DNA from: Acidimicrobiia bacterium
GTDB taxonomy: Bacteria; Acidobacteriota; Terriglobia; Bryobacterales; Bryobacteraceae
Reading direction: 5' to 3'
DNA: 64,000 nt
Assembly (NCBI GenBank): GCA_016871315.1
Contig: VFZE01000004.1
Coordinates: 62,001 to 126,000 of the forward strand
The notes beneath the pieces were generated by a model. That model was not told the DNA's origin, did no database searches, and saw nothing but the letters and a program-made list of their open reading frames with translations. The position numbers and the translations under genes are program-made. Positions 9,335 to 18,474 of the stretch are shown here, piece after piece (the first letter of the stretch is position 1; every line of letters begins with the position of its first letter).

Positions 9335-10096
9335 ATGAAGAAGCTTGGTTTGTTGATGTTGTGCATGGCTTTGGTGTCGGCCGCTTACGCTCAGGGGCAG
9401 AAGCAGCCGCAGGCGAAGTCGCAGAAAGAAATGGAAGCGGTGCAAGCGATCTTTGCGGCGCCGGACGCCGCGGCGCGGATCAAGGCGGCAGATGACCTGC
9501 TGCTGAAGTTCGCCGACACGGAGTTCAAAGCGGTGGCGCTACAAGTTGCGGCTGCATCGGCACAGGAAATGAACGACTTCGAAAAGATGGTGCTGTACGC
9601 CGAACGGACGCTGGAAGTGGACCCGAAAAACTATGCTTCGATGCTGATGTTGGCCAGCGGGATCGCGCAGCGGACGCGTGAGCACGATCTGGACAAGGAA
9701 GAAAAGCTGGCCAGGTCGGAAAAGTACGCCAAGGAAGCACTGGAGATTCTAAACGCGGCGCCGAAGCCGCGGCCGGACATCACCGATGAGCAGTGGGACG
9801 CGGCGAAGAAGGATTTCATGGCGCAGGCGCACGAAGCGATGGGCCTTTCGGCGATGGTGCGCAAGAAGTACGACGACGCCATCACGCAGTTCAAGACGGC
9901 GGTGGAGATGGGCGCCACGCCTGATCCCGCCACCAAGGTGCGGCTGGCTTCGGTGTACAACTCGGCGGGCAAGTACGATGAGGCGATCGCGGTGCTGGAT
10001 GCGCTGCTGGCCGAACAGGATCTCCACCCGACGATCCGGCAGTTCGCTTCCCAGGAGAAGCTGAAGGCCGCCACGGGCAAAGCGCAAAAGAAATAG
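9335..10096 (+). CDS. Small secreted TPR protein
   Basis: A 253-residue protein with a textbook signal peptide (MKKLGLLMLCMALVSAAYAQ) and a good AAGGAG ribosome site. It carries at least three TPR-like helical pairs, for example KMVLYAERTLEVDPKNYAS, KKYDDAITQFKTAVEMGATP and GKYDEAIAVLDALLAEQD. TPR arrays bind peptides or partner proteins; this one should act in the periplasm. It sits between another TPR gene and rnc with 12-16 base gaps and is probably co-transcribed with both. Confidence 0.75.
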   Translation: MKKLGLLMLCMALVSAAYAQGQKQPQAKSQKEMEAVQAIFAAPDAAARIKAADDLLLKFADTEFKAVALQVAAASAQEMNDFEKMVLYAERTLEVDPKNYASMLMLASGIAQRTREHDLDKEEKLARSEKYAKEALEILNAAPKPRPDITDEQWDAAKKDFMAQAHEAMGLSAMVRKKYDDAITQFKTAVEMGATPDPATKVRLASVYNSAGKYDEAIAVLDALLAEQDLHPTIRQFASQEKLKAATGKAQKK

Positions 10097-10108
10097 TCGA
10101 ACCGGACA

Positions 10109-10828
10109 ATGGAAGACAATCTGGATGGCCTGGAGTCCAGGATTGGTTACCGCTTCGTTAACCGCGAGCTGTTGAGCCGCGCGCTGACGCACAAGTCCCG
10201 GGCGTTTGAGTCCGGCACGGGCCAGGGCGCCTGCTCCGGAGACAACGAACAGCTGGAATTTCTGGGGGACGCCATTCTGGGTTTCCTCATCAGCGAACTG
10301 CTGATGAGCCGTCACCCGAACTTTCCCGAGGGGCGGCTATCGAAGCTGAAGGCGTATCTGGTGAGCGCGAATCATCTTTACCATGTTGCGCAAGGCATCC
10401 AGCTTGGCAAGCACCTGTTTCTGGGCAGAGGCGAGGAGCTGAGCGGCGGGCGCGAGAAGCGCGCTCTGCTGGGGGATGCGCTGGAGGCCCTGCTGGCGGC
10501 CATGTACATGGATGCAGGATTGGAACAGGCCCGCAGTTTCGTGCTGAAGTACGTGGTGGGGGATTTTGATTCCAGCAAGAGCGAGGATGAATCGCTTGTG
10601 GTGGACTACAAGAGCGCGCTGCAGGAGGCGGCGCAATCGATGGGCTTGGCAATGCCGCGTTACGTGATTGTGAAAGAGTCCGGACCGGAGCACAAGAAGA
10701 TGTTCCTGGTGGAGGCGCGGATCGGGCAGAATTATTCGGAGCGGGCGGAGGACACGTCCAAGAAGGCGGCGGGGCAGAAGGCGGCGCAATTGCTGCTGGC
10801 GCAGCTGAACAGCTTGCAGGAAGCTTGA
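10109..10828 (+). CDS. rnc: Ribonuclease III
   Basis: A 239-residue protein of the usual bacterial length. The signature NEQLEFLGDAIL supplies E47, E50 and D54. E74 follows in the FPEGRLSKLK helix, and D123 and E126 in LLGDALEALLAAMYMDAG; these match the metal-binding and catalytic residues of E. coli RNase III. The C-terminal third is a double-stranded RNA-binding domain (DYKSALQEAAQSMG to KKAAGQKAAQLLL). It processes rRNA precursors and structured mRNAs in the cytoplasm. Its company here, downstream of two secreted TPR genes, is unusual; lepB, era and recO are the common neighbours elsewhere. Confidence 0.96.
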   Translation: MEDNLDGLESRIGYRFVNRELLSRALTHKSRAFESGTGQGACSGDNEQLEFLGDAILGFLISELLMSRHPNFPEGRLSKLKAYLVSANHLYHVAQGIQLGKHLFLGRGEELSGGREKRALLGDALEALLAAMYMDAGLEQARSFVLKYVVGDFDSSKSEDESLVVDYKSALQEAAQSMGLAMPRYVIVKESGPEHKKMFLVEARIGQNYSERAEDTSKKAAGQKAAQLLLAQLNSLQEA

Positions 10829-10932
10829 GCGAGCCTCGGCGGGCATTCATTCATTGAAGTCCGGAGATTTTCCTTGACGTCGTACAATAATCCGCCTGCC
10901 TGGCGCGTCATGGAGAATGAGGTGACCGCATA

Positions 10933-11488
10933 ATGTGGCCGGCGTTCAGAGCGCTCGATTCCTGGTGGTTGGATGTCAAGCTCGGCATCCGGATGCTGAT
11001 CAAGTACCCCGGTCTAACGCTGGTTGGAGGAAGCGGCATCGCGGTAGCCGTAGCGATTGCCGCCGGCGCTTTCAGCGTCATTTACGGCAACTTCCTCGGT
11101 GTTTCGCTGCCGATCGAGGAAGGAGACCGCATTGTATCGATCGAGGTTTGGGACACCGCCGCGAGCAAAGCGGAGCGGCGCATCCTCTTCGACTACCAGG
11201 TCTGGCGGGAAGAGTTGAAATCGCTTCAAGATTCGGATGGCGCTGGGCGCCGACTGGAAGAGCATCGTCGCGAGCCTCTTCTCCAGGGTGCTCGGACAGC
11301 TCGGCGCCGGCGCTGCGCTAGGCATGGCCACTTGAGCCGTGATCGGGAAAGATCTCATGCGCGGCAATGAGGCAATCATCCTGCCGGCCGTGGTTCTCTT
11401 CCTGATGGCTGTCGGCTTGCTTGCAGCGTCTGGACCTGCCCGCCGATGCCTGCGGATCCAGCCGACTGAGGTGCTGAGGGAGCAATAG
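10933..11488 (+). pseudogene. Collapsed ABC permease of the acidobacterial ADOP (MacB/FtsX-like) family
   Basis: The start is intact: the first 90 codons read WWLDVKLGIRMLIKYPGLTL, then a first transmembrane segment and the beginning of the periplasmic domain. Near 11230 the frame changes and the sequence jumps to the last part of the family: FKIRMALGADWKSIV, then LGQLGAGAALGMA, an in-frame TGA near 11329, and then VIGKDLMRGNEAIILP with the typical ending ARRCLRIQPTEVLREQ. Family members are about 800 residues long, so roughly 600-650 residues of the centre are missing. Both ends fit one parent gene, so I read this as one internal deletion plus later decay. No protein of the full family can be made. 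Confidence 0.85.
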
Positions 11489-11499
11489 TCTCGTAGTTA

Positions 11500-12306
11500 C
11501 TACCTTGGCGGTAGAGGGGCGGCAGTGGTACCGCCCAGGCCCGCGTAGGCGTCCTTCACCTTCACCACCTTGTCGCCTTTGAAAGTGACGAAGGTGATCT
11601 TGCCCGGCGGCTCGCCGTAGATCCACTCTTCCAGTTCCTCGCCGTCCTTGGTTTCACGCATCTTGTGGCGCGGGCGGCCGATGGCGATCATCACCTGCTC
11701 CTTGTTCATGCCCTCGACGGCGCGCTTTTCCTTGATGGCGGCCTGGATCGGCTCGGGTAGCGACTCGACATAGTTCTCGGTGGCGCTGCGCTTCTCAAAA
11801 TCCAGAATCGGATCGAGGATCTTTTTCACGTCGGCGACGTCCATCGGCGGTACGTGTTTCGGGAAGACGATGGCAATGTTGGTGCCGGCGGTGGGAGTGC
11901 CTCCCTGGCCTATGGGCGTGGTGCGCGTTCCTGTTCCGACCTCGATCCGTTCGTACCACTTGCGGCCGCTCTTGACGCCGCCGTTGAATTCCAGCTTGAT
12001 CTGGTCTTTTTCGAATTCGACCTTGGTGATTTGAACCAAGTCGCCGACGCGCGCGGCGGGGCCGAATTCGCGGCCCGCCTCGTTCCAGGCGCTTTTGTCG
12101 TATTTGCCGTCGCTCATGAACGGGAGGTGCTTTTTGGAGCGCGGCAGGAAGACTTTCACAGTGGCGTATTCGGCGGTGAGGCCTCGGATCAGGATGATGC
12201 GGTCTTCGTCGGTGAGTTTGGGATCGGCGCCCCAAGCGAGGCAAGGCAGGATCAGGGCGGCTACGGCCGCGGCCCACAAACCGGGTTTTCCACGCGGTTG
12301 TCTCAT
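11500..12306 (-). CDS. Secreted protein with BamE/SmpA-like C-terminal motif
   Basis: A 268-residue protein. The ATG at 12306 gives a signal peptide (RGKPGLWAAAVAALILPCLA) and overlaps the stop of the CPBP protease gene as ATGA, which decides the start. The middle has no family I can name. Near residues 205-255 the pattern GMNKEQVMIAIGRP, EELEEWIYG, VTFKGDKVVKV follows the BamE/SmpA fold, in which a helix with G-M-x-x-x-x-V and a beta-hairpin contact outer-membrane assembly partners. The role is therefore envelope-related by inference. Confidence 0.65.
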   Translation of the reverse strand: MRQPRGKPGLWAAAVAALILPCLAWGADPKLTDEDRIILIRGLTAEYATVKVFLPRSKKHLPFMSDGKYDKSAWNEAGREFGPAARVGDLVQITKVEFEKDQIKLEFNGGVKSGRKWYERIEVGTGTRTTPIGQGGTPTAGTNIAIVFPKHVPPMDVADVKKILDPILDFEKRSATENYVESLPEPIQAAIKEKRAVEGMNKEQVMIAIGRPRHKMRETKDGEELEEWIYGEPPGKITFVTFKGDKVVKVKDAYAGLGGTTAAPLPPR

Positions 12307-13193
12307 GGTTCCTTCTGCCTCGGACTTGCCAGCGGAAGATGCTGCCTGCGGATGGGAGCCTTGATGAGAAAGGCGATCATGACCAGAAGCACTGCGGAGC
12401 ATAAGATGCCGGCTTCGGGTCCATATTCGCCACCGCTCCACAACTCGCCGACGCTCCAACGGTAAGCGTAGCCCGTTACTTTTATTTTAAACCCGCTGAC
12501 CTCAACGCCGAAAAGCGGCAGCGTCCAGTTCCAGCCGAAGTGGATACCGATAGCGAGCCAGAGGTCGCCGCTCCGCAGGACGGCATAGCCTAGAAGGACG
12601 CCCCAGGCCATGGTGTTGAACAGGGCAAGGTTGGTGACGTTCTGGTTGGTCGAGTGGGCCGCACCGAACAGCACGCCCATGGGCAGCACGGTGGCCCATG
12701 TTCCGAAAACAGGCACCAGTACCTGGAAGGCGTAGCCGCGGAAGAGCACCTCCTCGGCGACGACGCCGAATAGGAGCACGAAGGTGACGAAGGCGAAGGT
12801 TCCCCACGTAGGAGTGGGTTCCGTGGACGGAGCCAGAGTGGCGATGCCGAACATCAGCGGCGGGGCCAGGATCAGGGCGGCAGCCCCGCCTCCTCCGGCG
12901 AATCCCATAAGCAGGTGGCGGGCGGAGATGGCGTTCCAAAAGAGGCCGATTTCGGTTAGATGAGCGCGCTCATAGATGCGGAGGGACAGGACGTTGGCGA
13001 CGGCTCCGGCGGCGAAAGTGCTGAAGACCGCGGTGAGCAGATAGCCGAGCGGGGAAAGCAGCGGGGTGAAGATCAGCAGCCCGGTGAAGGCCAAGAAAGC
13101 GAAGACTCCGGCGCGGAGCAGGACTCCGCCGCGGGAGCGGGTTTCAAGTCGAGGCGGGTCCGTGTTGGCGGTTTGCGGCGCGGCTGCCTCCAT
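12303..13193 (-). CDS. CPBP-family intramembrane metalloprotease
   Basis: A 296-residue membrane protein with the three CPBP (CAAX protease/bacteriocin-processing) motifs: EEVLFRGYAF with E147, E148 and R152; FGAAHSTNQ with H180; and IHFGWNW with H218. Glutamates and histidines of this family form the active site inside the membrane. Substrates of most bacterial members are unknown; roles in prenyl-protein processing and bacteriocin immunity are known for a few. Its stop overlaps the start of the BamE-like gene, so the two are expressed together. Confidence 0.88.
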   Translation of the reverse strand: MEAAAPQTANTDPPRLETRSRGGVLLRAGVFAFLAFTGLLIFTPLLSPLGYLLTAVFSTFAAGAVANVLSLRIYERAHLTEIGLFWNAISARHLLMGFAGGGGAAALILAPPLMFGIATLAPSTEPTPTWGTFAFVTFVLLFGVVAEEVLFRGYAFQVLVPVFGTWATVLPMGVLFGAAHSTNQNVTNLALFNTMAWGVLLGYAVLRSGDLWLAIGIHFGWNWTLPLFGVEVSGFKIKVTGYAYRWSVGELWSGGEYGPEAGILCSAVLLVMIAFLIKAPIRRQHLPLASPRQKEP

Positions 13194-13244
13194 GAAGGCA
13201 TCTTACTGCACAGGCGGGCATGCTAGACTTCCCCCCAGAACTCT

Positions 13245-15398
13245 ATGCGGTATCTGCTTCTGGTTCTCACCCTGACTGCTGGTCTGTGCCAGCAGACCGC
13301 CGACAAGATCAAACAGGGCCATTCGCGGCACGGAGAGGCATTCGACAGCGGGCCGCGGGCGCGCCCCTGGGAGATGAAGGGTACGGGGCAGGTTTCCTTC
13401 CCGATTACCGCGAAGAATCCGGAAGTGCAGAAGTGGTTCAACCAGGGGATCGTGCTGTTGCACAGTTTTTGGGAATACGAAGCCGAGCGGGCGTTCCGAT
13501 GGTGCCTGAAGCTGGAGCCGGACAACGCGATGGCGTGGTGGGGCCTGGCGAGGGCGACAAGCGGGGAAAGGTCCGAAGAGTTTGTGCGGGAGGCGGCCAA
13601 GCGAAAGGCGTCCGTGAGCGAGCGGGAACGGCTCTACATTCAAGCGCTGGAGGCGCTGCACCAGAGGAATCCACTCCGCGACCGCGGCGACGACTACCGC
13701 GAGCGGGAGGGCGAGTACCGTAAGGTGCTGGAGTCCATCTCGGTGAAGTATCCGGACGATATGGAAGCGCGGGCGATGCTGGCGCTGTCGGGTTTGGGCG
13801 AGAACCGTTACGGGACCGAGCGCATCGTGCGCGAGATTCTCGCCGCGCAGCCGGATCATCCGGGCGCGCATCACTACCGCATCCACAACTGGAACTACCA
13901 TGAGCCGGAGCAAGCGCTGGAAAGCTGCCGTAGGTATGGCGAGATCGCGCCGGGAGTGGGCCATGCGCTACACATGCCCGGCCACGTCTACGCCACGGTG
14001 GGAATGTGGCACGAGGCGGCGATCAGCATGAACTCGGCCACCCGCGTTGAGATCAAGTACATGCAGGACCGCCTGGCTTTTCCGTTCAACAACTGGAACT
14101 ACGGCCACAACCGGAACTACCTGAGCTACATCCAGGAGCAACTGGGTATGGCGGATGCGGCGATACTGGGCGCCAGGCAGTTGATCGACGCGCCACTCGA
14201 TCCGAAGTTCAACGCCGATGCCGGATACTCGAGCCATTCCCAGGGTATCCGCGCGATGACGCGCGCGCTGATCAAGTTCGAGCGATGGGACAAGCTACTG
14301 GATTCGCGCACGATTCCCTGGCGAGATACGTTCTCCGACAAGATGCACCGGGCTTACGCGGAGGCGCGGGCGCATTTCGGAATGGGCAAAGCCGATAAGG
14401 CGGTGAAGCCGGTCAAGGCGCACGCGGATCTCAAGAAGGATCTGGAAAAGAACAAGGGATTGGAAAAGCTCTACGAGATTCAGGCGGCGGAACTAGCTGC
14501 CCGTACCGCGTTGGCGGAGGGCGATTCGCTGCGCGGACTTGCGCTGCTGGGGGATGCGGCGGCAAAGCAGTTCCAGCAGCAGAAGTCGGACAACGACCCG
14601 CCGAGCTTCCCACAGGTTCTTTACATCGAGCTGGGCAAGGAGTATCTGAAGGCGGGCGCTCCGGCGCTGGCGGTGAAGTCGTATGAGAAGGCGCTGGAGC
14701 TGACGCGGAATGATTGCTTCGCGCGGGCGGGCCTGGTGGAGGCTTGGGCGGCTTCGGGTGATAAAGAGAAGGCCGCCGATGCGATGGCGCAGCTGCTGCA
14801 TGTCACCTCCGATGCCGACGCCGGGCTTCCGTTTCTCGAGCGCGCCAAGGCCACCGGCATCAAGGCGCGACCGCGCGATGTCTCGCCTATGCCGCAGCGC
14901 AGCTATCAGCAAGTCGCGCTAGGCAAGTTCGGGCCGGCGGTGTGGGAACCGTACGGCGCGCCGAAGCTAGAGGCGGTGGATCACGAGGGCAAACCGGTGG
15001 CGTTGGAGGAATACCGCGGCAGGAACGTGATTCTGGTCTTCTATCTGGGCAAGGAGTGTTTGCATTGCCTGAGTCAGTTGCGCGACATCGATAAGAGGAA
15101 GAGCGATTGGGAGCGGCTGCAGACCGTGGTGCTGGCGGTGAGTTCCAATAAGCCCGCTGACAATGCGGAAAGCCTGAAGAGCATCGCCGCGCCGGTGGCG
15201 CGGATCCTGTCCGACCAGGAGTTCGAGAATGCGCGGCGGTTCCACTCCTACGACGATTTTGAGGAGATGGAGATCCACTCGACCATCCTGATCGATAAAA
15301 AAGGCCGCGTGCACTGGGCGCGGTCCGGCGGCGAACCGTTCACGGACATGGGTTTCCTGGTGAAGCAACTGGAGCGGATGAACGCCGCGGTCGAGTAG
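13245..15398 (+). CDS. TPR protein with C-terminal peroxiredoxin-like (redoxin) domain
   Basis: A 717-residue secreted protein with signal peptide MRYLLLVLTLTAGLCQQ. Residues about 55-550 contain TPR-like helices (NQGIVLLHSFWEYEAERAF, APALAVKSYEKALELTRN), and the first repeat block resembles the conserved WF-x-QG TPR proteins of many soil bacteria. Residues about 570-717 are a thioredoxin-fold redoxin (RGRNVILVFYLGKECLHC, then IHSTILIDKKGRVHWAR) with C605 and C608 arranged as CxxC. It would act in the periplasm on thiols or peroxides; the TPR part may bind the partner. The sulfatase begins 4 bases later, so co-expression is likely. A link to formylglycine formation is conceivable but unsupported. 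Confidence 0.8.
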   Translation: MRYLLLVLTLTAGLCQQTADKIKQGHSRHGEAFDSGPRARPWEMKGTGQVSFPITAKNPEVQKWFNQGIVLLHSFWEYEAERAFRWCLKLEPDNAMAWWGLARATSGERSEEFVREAAKRKASVSERERLYIQALEALHQRNPLRDRGDDYREREGEYRKVLESISVKYPDDMEARAMLALSGLGENRYGTERIVREILAAQPDHPGAHHYRIHNWNYHEPEQALESCRRYGEIAPGVGHALHMPGHVYATVGMWHEAAISMNSATRVEIKYMQDRLAFPFNNWNYGHNRNYLSYIQEQLGMADAAILGARQLIDAPLDPKFNADAGYSSHSQGIRAMTRALIKFERWDKLLDSRTIPWRDTFSDKMHRAYAEARAHFGMGKADKAVKPVKAHADLKKDLEKNKGLEKLYEIQAAELAARTALAEGDSLRGLALLGDAAAKQFQQQKSDNDPPSFPQVLYIELGKEYLKAGAPALAVKSYEKALELTRNDCFARAGLVEAWAASGDKEKAADAMAQLLHVTSDADAGLPFLERAKATGIKARPRDVSPMPQRSYQQVALGKFGPAVWEPYGAPKLEAVDHEGKPVALEEYRGRNVILVFYLGKECLHCLSQLRDIDKRKSDWERLQTVVLAVSSNKPADNAESLKSIAAPVARILSDQEFENARRFHSYDDFEEMEIHSTILIDKKGRVHWARSGGEPFTDMGFLVKQLERMNAAVE

Positions 15399-15402
15399 AG
15401 CA

Positions 15403-16740
15403 ATGCTTTCCCGCCGTGAATTTCTCGCGACTGCCGCCCTGCTGCCTGGCCAGAGCGCGAAGCCGAAGCCGAACATTGTCCTGATCCTGGCCGACGACCT
15501 CGGTTACGGCGACCTTGGCTGCTACGGCAACAAGGGAAACCGCACGCCTCATCTGGACCGCATGGCGGCCGAAGGCCTGCGCTTCACCGACTTTCACAGC
15601 AATGGGCCGATGTGCACGCCGACGCGGGCGGCGCTGCTGACCGGGCTCTATCAGCAGCGGTTCGGACGGCAGTTTGAATCGGCGCTGGGCGGCGCGGCGG
15701 GGTCGCCGGGTGGTCTGCCGCTTGAGGTGGTGACACTTCCCGAGCGGCTGCGGGAGGCGGGCTACGTTTCCGGCATGTTCGGCAAGTGGCACCTAGGCTA
15801 CGCACCCCCGCTGTTGCCGACGCGGCAAGGCTTTGATGAGTTTCGCGGACTGACATCCGGCGACGGCGATCACCACACCCAGATTGACCGCAGCGGCGGC
15901 AAGGACTGGTGGAACGGCGAACGCATCGAAATGGAGAAAGGCTATACGGCGGACTTGCTCACGGGGCACAGCGTCAGTTTCCTGGAGCGGCATGCGGACC
16001 GGCCTTTTTTCCTCTACGTGCCGCATTTGGCGATTCATTTCCCCTGGCAGGGTCCCGATGATCCGCCGCACCGGCTGAAGGGCCGCGACTACTCGGACGA
16101 CAAGTGGGGCGTGATTCCCAACCGCGGCAATGTGGCGCCGCATGTGAAGGCGATGGTGGAGTCGCTCGACCAGAGCGTGGGCCGTATTCTAGGCGCGCTG
16201 CGCCGGCTGAAGCTGGAGGAGAACACGCTGGTTATCTTCACCTCCGACAACGGCGGCTACATCAACTACGCGGGGGGTTTTGAGAAGATATCGAGTAACG
16301 GTCCGCTGCGGGGTCAGAAGACGGAGATGTTCGAAGGAGGGCATCGCGTGCCGGCGATGATGCGCTGGCCCGGACGGATCAAGCCCGCAGTCAGTCACCA
16401 AACGGCGATGACCTTTGATCTGAGCCGGACCATTCTGTCGCTCGCAGGTGTGCACGCCGAAAACCTGGACGGGGCCGACCTTGGCCCGCTGCTGTTCTCT
16501 GGCAAGCCGCTTCCGGAGCGAACCCTGTTCTGGAGAATGAGAGAAAACAAGGCCGTGCGCCGCGGTCCGTGGAAGCTGGTTTCACTTCAGGGCCGGGAAC
16601 CGATGCTGTTCGACCTGGCATCCGATATCGGTGAGAACCGGGATCTTGCCACAAGGAGACCGGAGATGGTGCGGGAACTCACGGGTACGCTGGCAGCGTG
16701 GGAAGCCAATGTTGGGCGTGCTCATTCCCCGGCGCGCTGA
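15403..16740 (+). CDS. Type I sulfatase (arylsulfatase A family)
   Basis: A 445-residue enzyme. It starts MLSRREFLATAALL, a Tat-type twin-arginine export signal. Metal ligands appear in NIVLILADDLGYGDLG (D31, D32). The sulfatase signature CTPTRAALLTG carries C71, the cysteine that the family converts to formylglycine. The third block is SDNGG with a downstream lysine-rich region. The enzyme hydrolyses sulfate esters, probably from polysaccharides, in the periplasm. No formylglycine-generating enzyme gene is nearby. Its 3' end overlaps the convergent sugar-kinase gene by 19 bases. Confidence 0.92.
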   Translation: MLSRREFLATAALLPGQSAKPKPNIVLILADDLGYGDLGCYGNKGNRTPHLDRMAAEGLRFTDFHSNGPMCTPTRAALLTGLYQQRFGRQFESALGGAAGSPGGLPLEVVTLPERLREAGYVSGMFGKWHLGYAPPLLPTRQGFDEFRGLTSGDGDHHTQIDRSGGKDWWNGERIEMEKGYTADLLTGHSVSFLERHADRPFFLYVPHLAIHFPWQGPDDPPHRLKGRDYSDDKWGVIPNRGNVAPHVKAMVESLDQSVGRILGALRRLKLEENTLVIFTSDNGGYINYAGGFEKISSNGPLRGQKTEMFEGGHRVPAMMRWPGRIKPAVSHQTAMTFDLSRTILSLAGVHAENLDGADLGPLLFSGKPLPERTLFWRMRENKAVRRGPWKLVSLQGREPMLFDLASDIGENRDLATRRPEMVRELTGTLAAWEANVGRAHSPAR

Positions 16741-17732
16741 ACGCGAACGCCGCGAGTGGCTACTTGCACATCCAACACCCGAGCGCCGAGGCGGGTGAGC
16801 GTCTCCTGCACACGCGCCTTCGCATCCGGCTCCACCAGGAAGAAGACACAGCCGCCGCCTCCGGCTCCACAGACTTTCGCGCCGCGGGCGCCGGCTTTGG
16901 CCGACGCGAGGATCAGCTTGTCGATAGCCGGGGTGCTGATGGTAGGCACGTTGCGTTTGCGATGGGCCCACTCTTCGCGCAGCAGGCGCGCCACCTCGCG
17001 CCAGTCCGCCCTTTCAAGGGCCACACGCATGGCGGCGGCGATGGAGGCGATGAAATCGAAGTTTCGCTGCACACGGCGGTTGCCGCCGATGTGGGCCTTC
17101 ATAACCTCCCAGTTATTAATGCCGGAATTGCGTGGCTCACCGGTGTAGGCCAGCACAGCGCGTGAATTGAAATCGGCCAGATCAGCCGGAATGGCCTTGC
17201 GGTGGATGCCGTCCACGCGCAGCTCAATGGCGCTGAGGCCGCCATACATGGCCGGATAGTAGTCCTGCGGGCCTGTGGGCACACGGATGATCTGCGCTTC
17301 GATGTTCTGGCAGATCTGGCGCAAGGTTTCCGTGGAGTAGCCGGTGTTCAACAGGCGGTTGAACGCGTGGGCGACGGTGATGATCAGGGACGAGGAACCG
17401 GCGATGCCGGCGCCGGCGGGAGCTTCGGAGTGCGTCTCGAGCTCAATGCCCATGGGAGGCTGGAAGAACCGGATGATCCAGGCATGCAAGGGCAACTTGT
17501 ATTCCGGCGCGGAGATGAGTTGCTTCAGGGAGCGGAAGGATTCGCGCGTCTTCTGGTCATGGGAGCGAAGCAGGATGCGGTCGTCGGCGCGCGTTGCCAG
17601 GGTGCAGCGAGTATAGCGGTCGACGGCGAAATTCACGGTAAGGGAGCCTGCGTGATAGAGATAAAGCGGCCAGATGTCGAGTGTGCCGCCGGCCATGTCC
17701 ACACGGCAGGGAGATTGGGAGCTCAGTTTCAT
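16722..17732 (-). CDS. GHMP kinase, heptose-7-phosphate kinase-like
   Basis: A 336-residue kinase with the three GHMP motifs: the N-terminal PCRVDMAGGTLDIWPLY (substrate side), the phosphate-binding loop PAGAGIAGSSSLI, and the C-terminal CGAGGGGCVFFL. The start and the segment RVPTGPQDYYPAMYGG resemble HddA-type kinases, which make D-glycero-D-manno-heptose 1,7-bisphosphate, and related sugar kinases (L-fucose, galactose). No other heptose genes are adjacent, so the exact sugar is uncertain. The gene starts by overlapping the stop of the upstream membrane-protein gene (ATGA). Confidence 0.82.
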   Translation of the reverse strand: MKLSSQSPCRVDMAGGTLDIWPLYLYHAGSLTVNFAVDRYTRCTLATRADDRILLRSHDQKTRESFRSLKQLISAPEYKLPLHAWIIRFFQPPMGIELETHSEAPAGAGIAGSSSLIITVAHAFNRLLNTGYSTETLRQICQNIEAQIIRVPTGPQDYYPAMYGGLSAIELRVDGIHRKAIPADLADFNSRAVLAYTGEPRNSGINNWEVMKAHIGGNRRVQRNFDFIASIAAAMRVALERADWREVARLLREEWAHRKRNVPTISTPAIDKLILASAKAGARGAKVCGAGGGGCVFFLVEPDAKARVQETLTRLGARVLDVQVATRGVRVQRAGE

Positions 17733-18430
17733 TTCGATGGGACGGGACCACTATAGCGCGGATGGCGAATCACCAACACAATCGTGAGTATGGTGGCGGC
17801 GGCAAGCGCAAGCGAGCCGTAGCCGCACAGCCGCGAGATGCCTTCCGCGGTGAGCAAGGAGGTGAAGGCTTCTCGCCATTCCAGCAATCCAAAGCGGGCG
17901 AGAATGATGAGCGCGATGAGAATCCAGGCGTAACCACGGCGGAGGATGGTCTTGATGGACTTGGGCGCCTTCACCGACAATGCCAAGGCGGCGGCCAGCG
18001 CCACTGTGAAGAGGCTGAGCGAAAGCCCCAGCATGGCGATCCAGGCCAGGAAGGATGCTTCCGGCAGCACCGAGGTTTGCTGAGGCTGGTGGAAATTGAT
18101 CGTGGCCAATCCCATGGACAGCAGCACAAGGCTGGACGTCCAACCAAACAGCGACGAGGTGATGACCTTGCCGGCGAGCACGGTGAGTGTGGAGGGTTCC
18201 TGGGAAGGCTCGCCGAAGGACTCGGCCACCACGGAGGAAATAAAGAATGGCGCCGAGCAGGCATACATCAGCAAGAGGTGAGGGTCGAGAAAGTCGTAGC
18301 CCATGCCGGCGGGAAGCAGGTAGCCGAACACGGCCAGCATGATGAGGTAGAACCAAGCTCCGGAGCCGCTGCCGAGCCGCTTCGGCAGAAGCGAGCATTC
18401 GGAGGTGACCACCGATATCAGCGATGCCAT
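17729..18430 (-). CDS. Multi-pass membrane protein of unknown function
   Basis: A 233-residue protein with about six or seven hydrophobic segments, for example WFYLIMLAVFGYLLPAGMGY, FLAWIAMLGLSLSLFTVALA and YGSLALAAATILTIVLVI. I choose the ATG at 18430, since the longer frame would need a TTG start with no ribosome site. No catalytic motif is seen. It overlaps the sugar-kinase gene by 4 bases and is divergent from the RraA-like gene, with about 45 bases between the starts. Confidence 0.62.
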   Translation of the reverse strand: MASLISVVTSECSLLPKRLGSGSGAWFYLIMLAVFGYLLPAGMGYDFLDPHLLLMYACSAPFFISSVVAESFGEPSQEPSTLTVLAGKVITSSLFGWTSSLVLLSMGLATINFHQPQQTSVLPEASFLAWIAMLGLSLSLFTVALAAALALSVKAPKSIKTILRRGYAWILIALIILARFGLLEWREAFTSLLTAEGISRLCGYGSLALAAATILTIVLVIRHPRYSGPVPSK

Positions 18431-18474
18431 AAAAAGGTAGAATGACACAGAATTCAAAACGAAGGAGAAAAGCA

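Noticed and set aside
10935-11321. A second plus-strand frame overlapping the permease remnant
   Set aside because: It is a frame-shifted reading of the same decayed gene and shows no membrane segments.
13203-13964. A 253-codon minus-strand frame
   Set aside because: Shadow of the TPR-redoxin gene, arginine- and leucine-rich without motifs.
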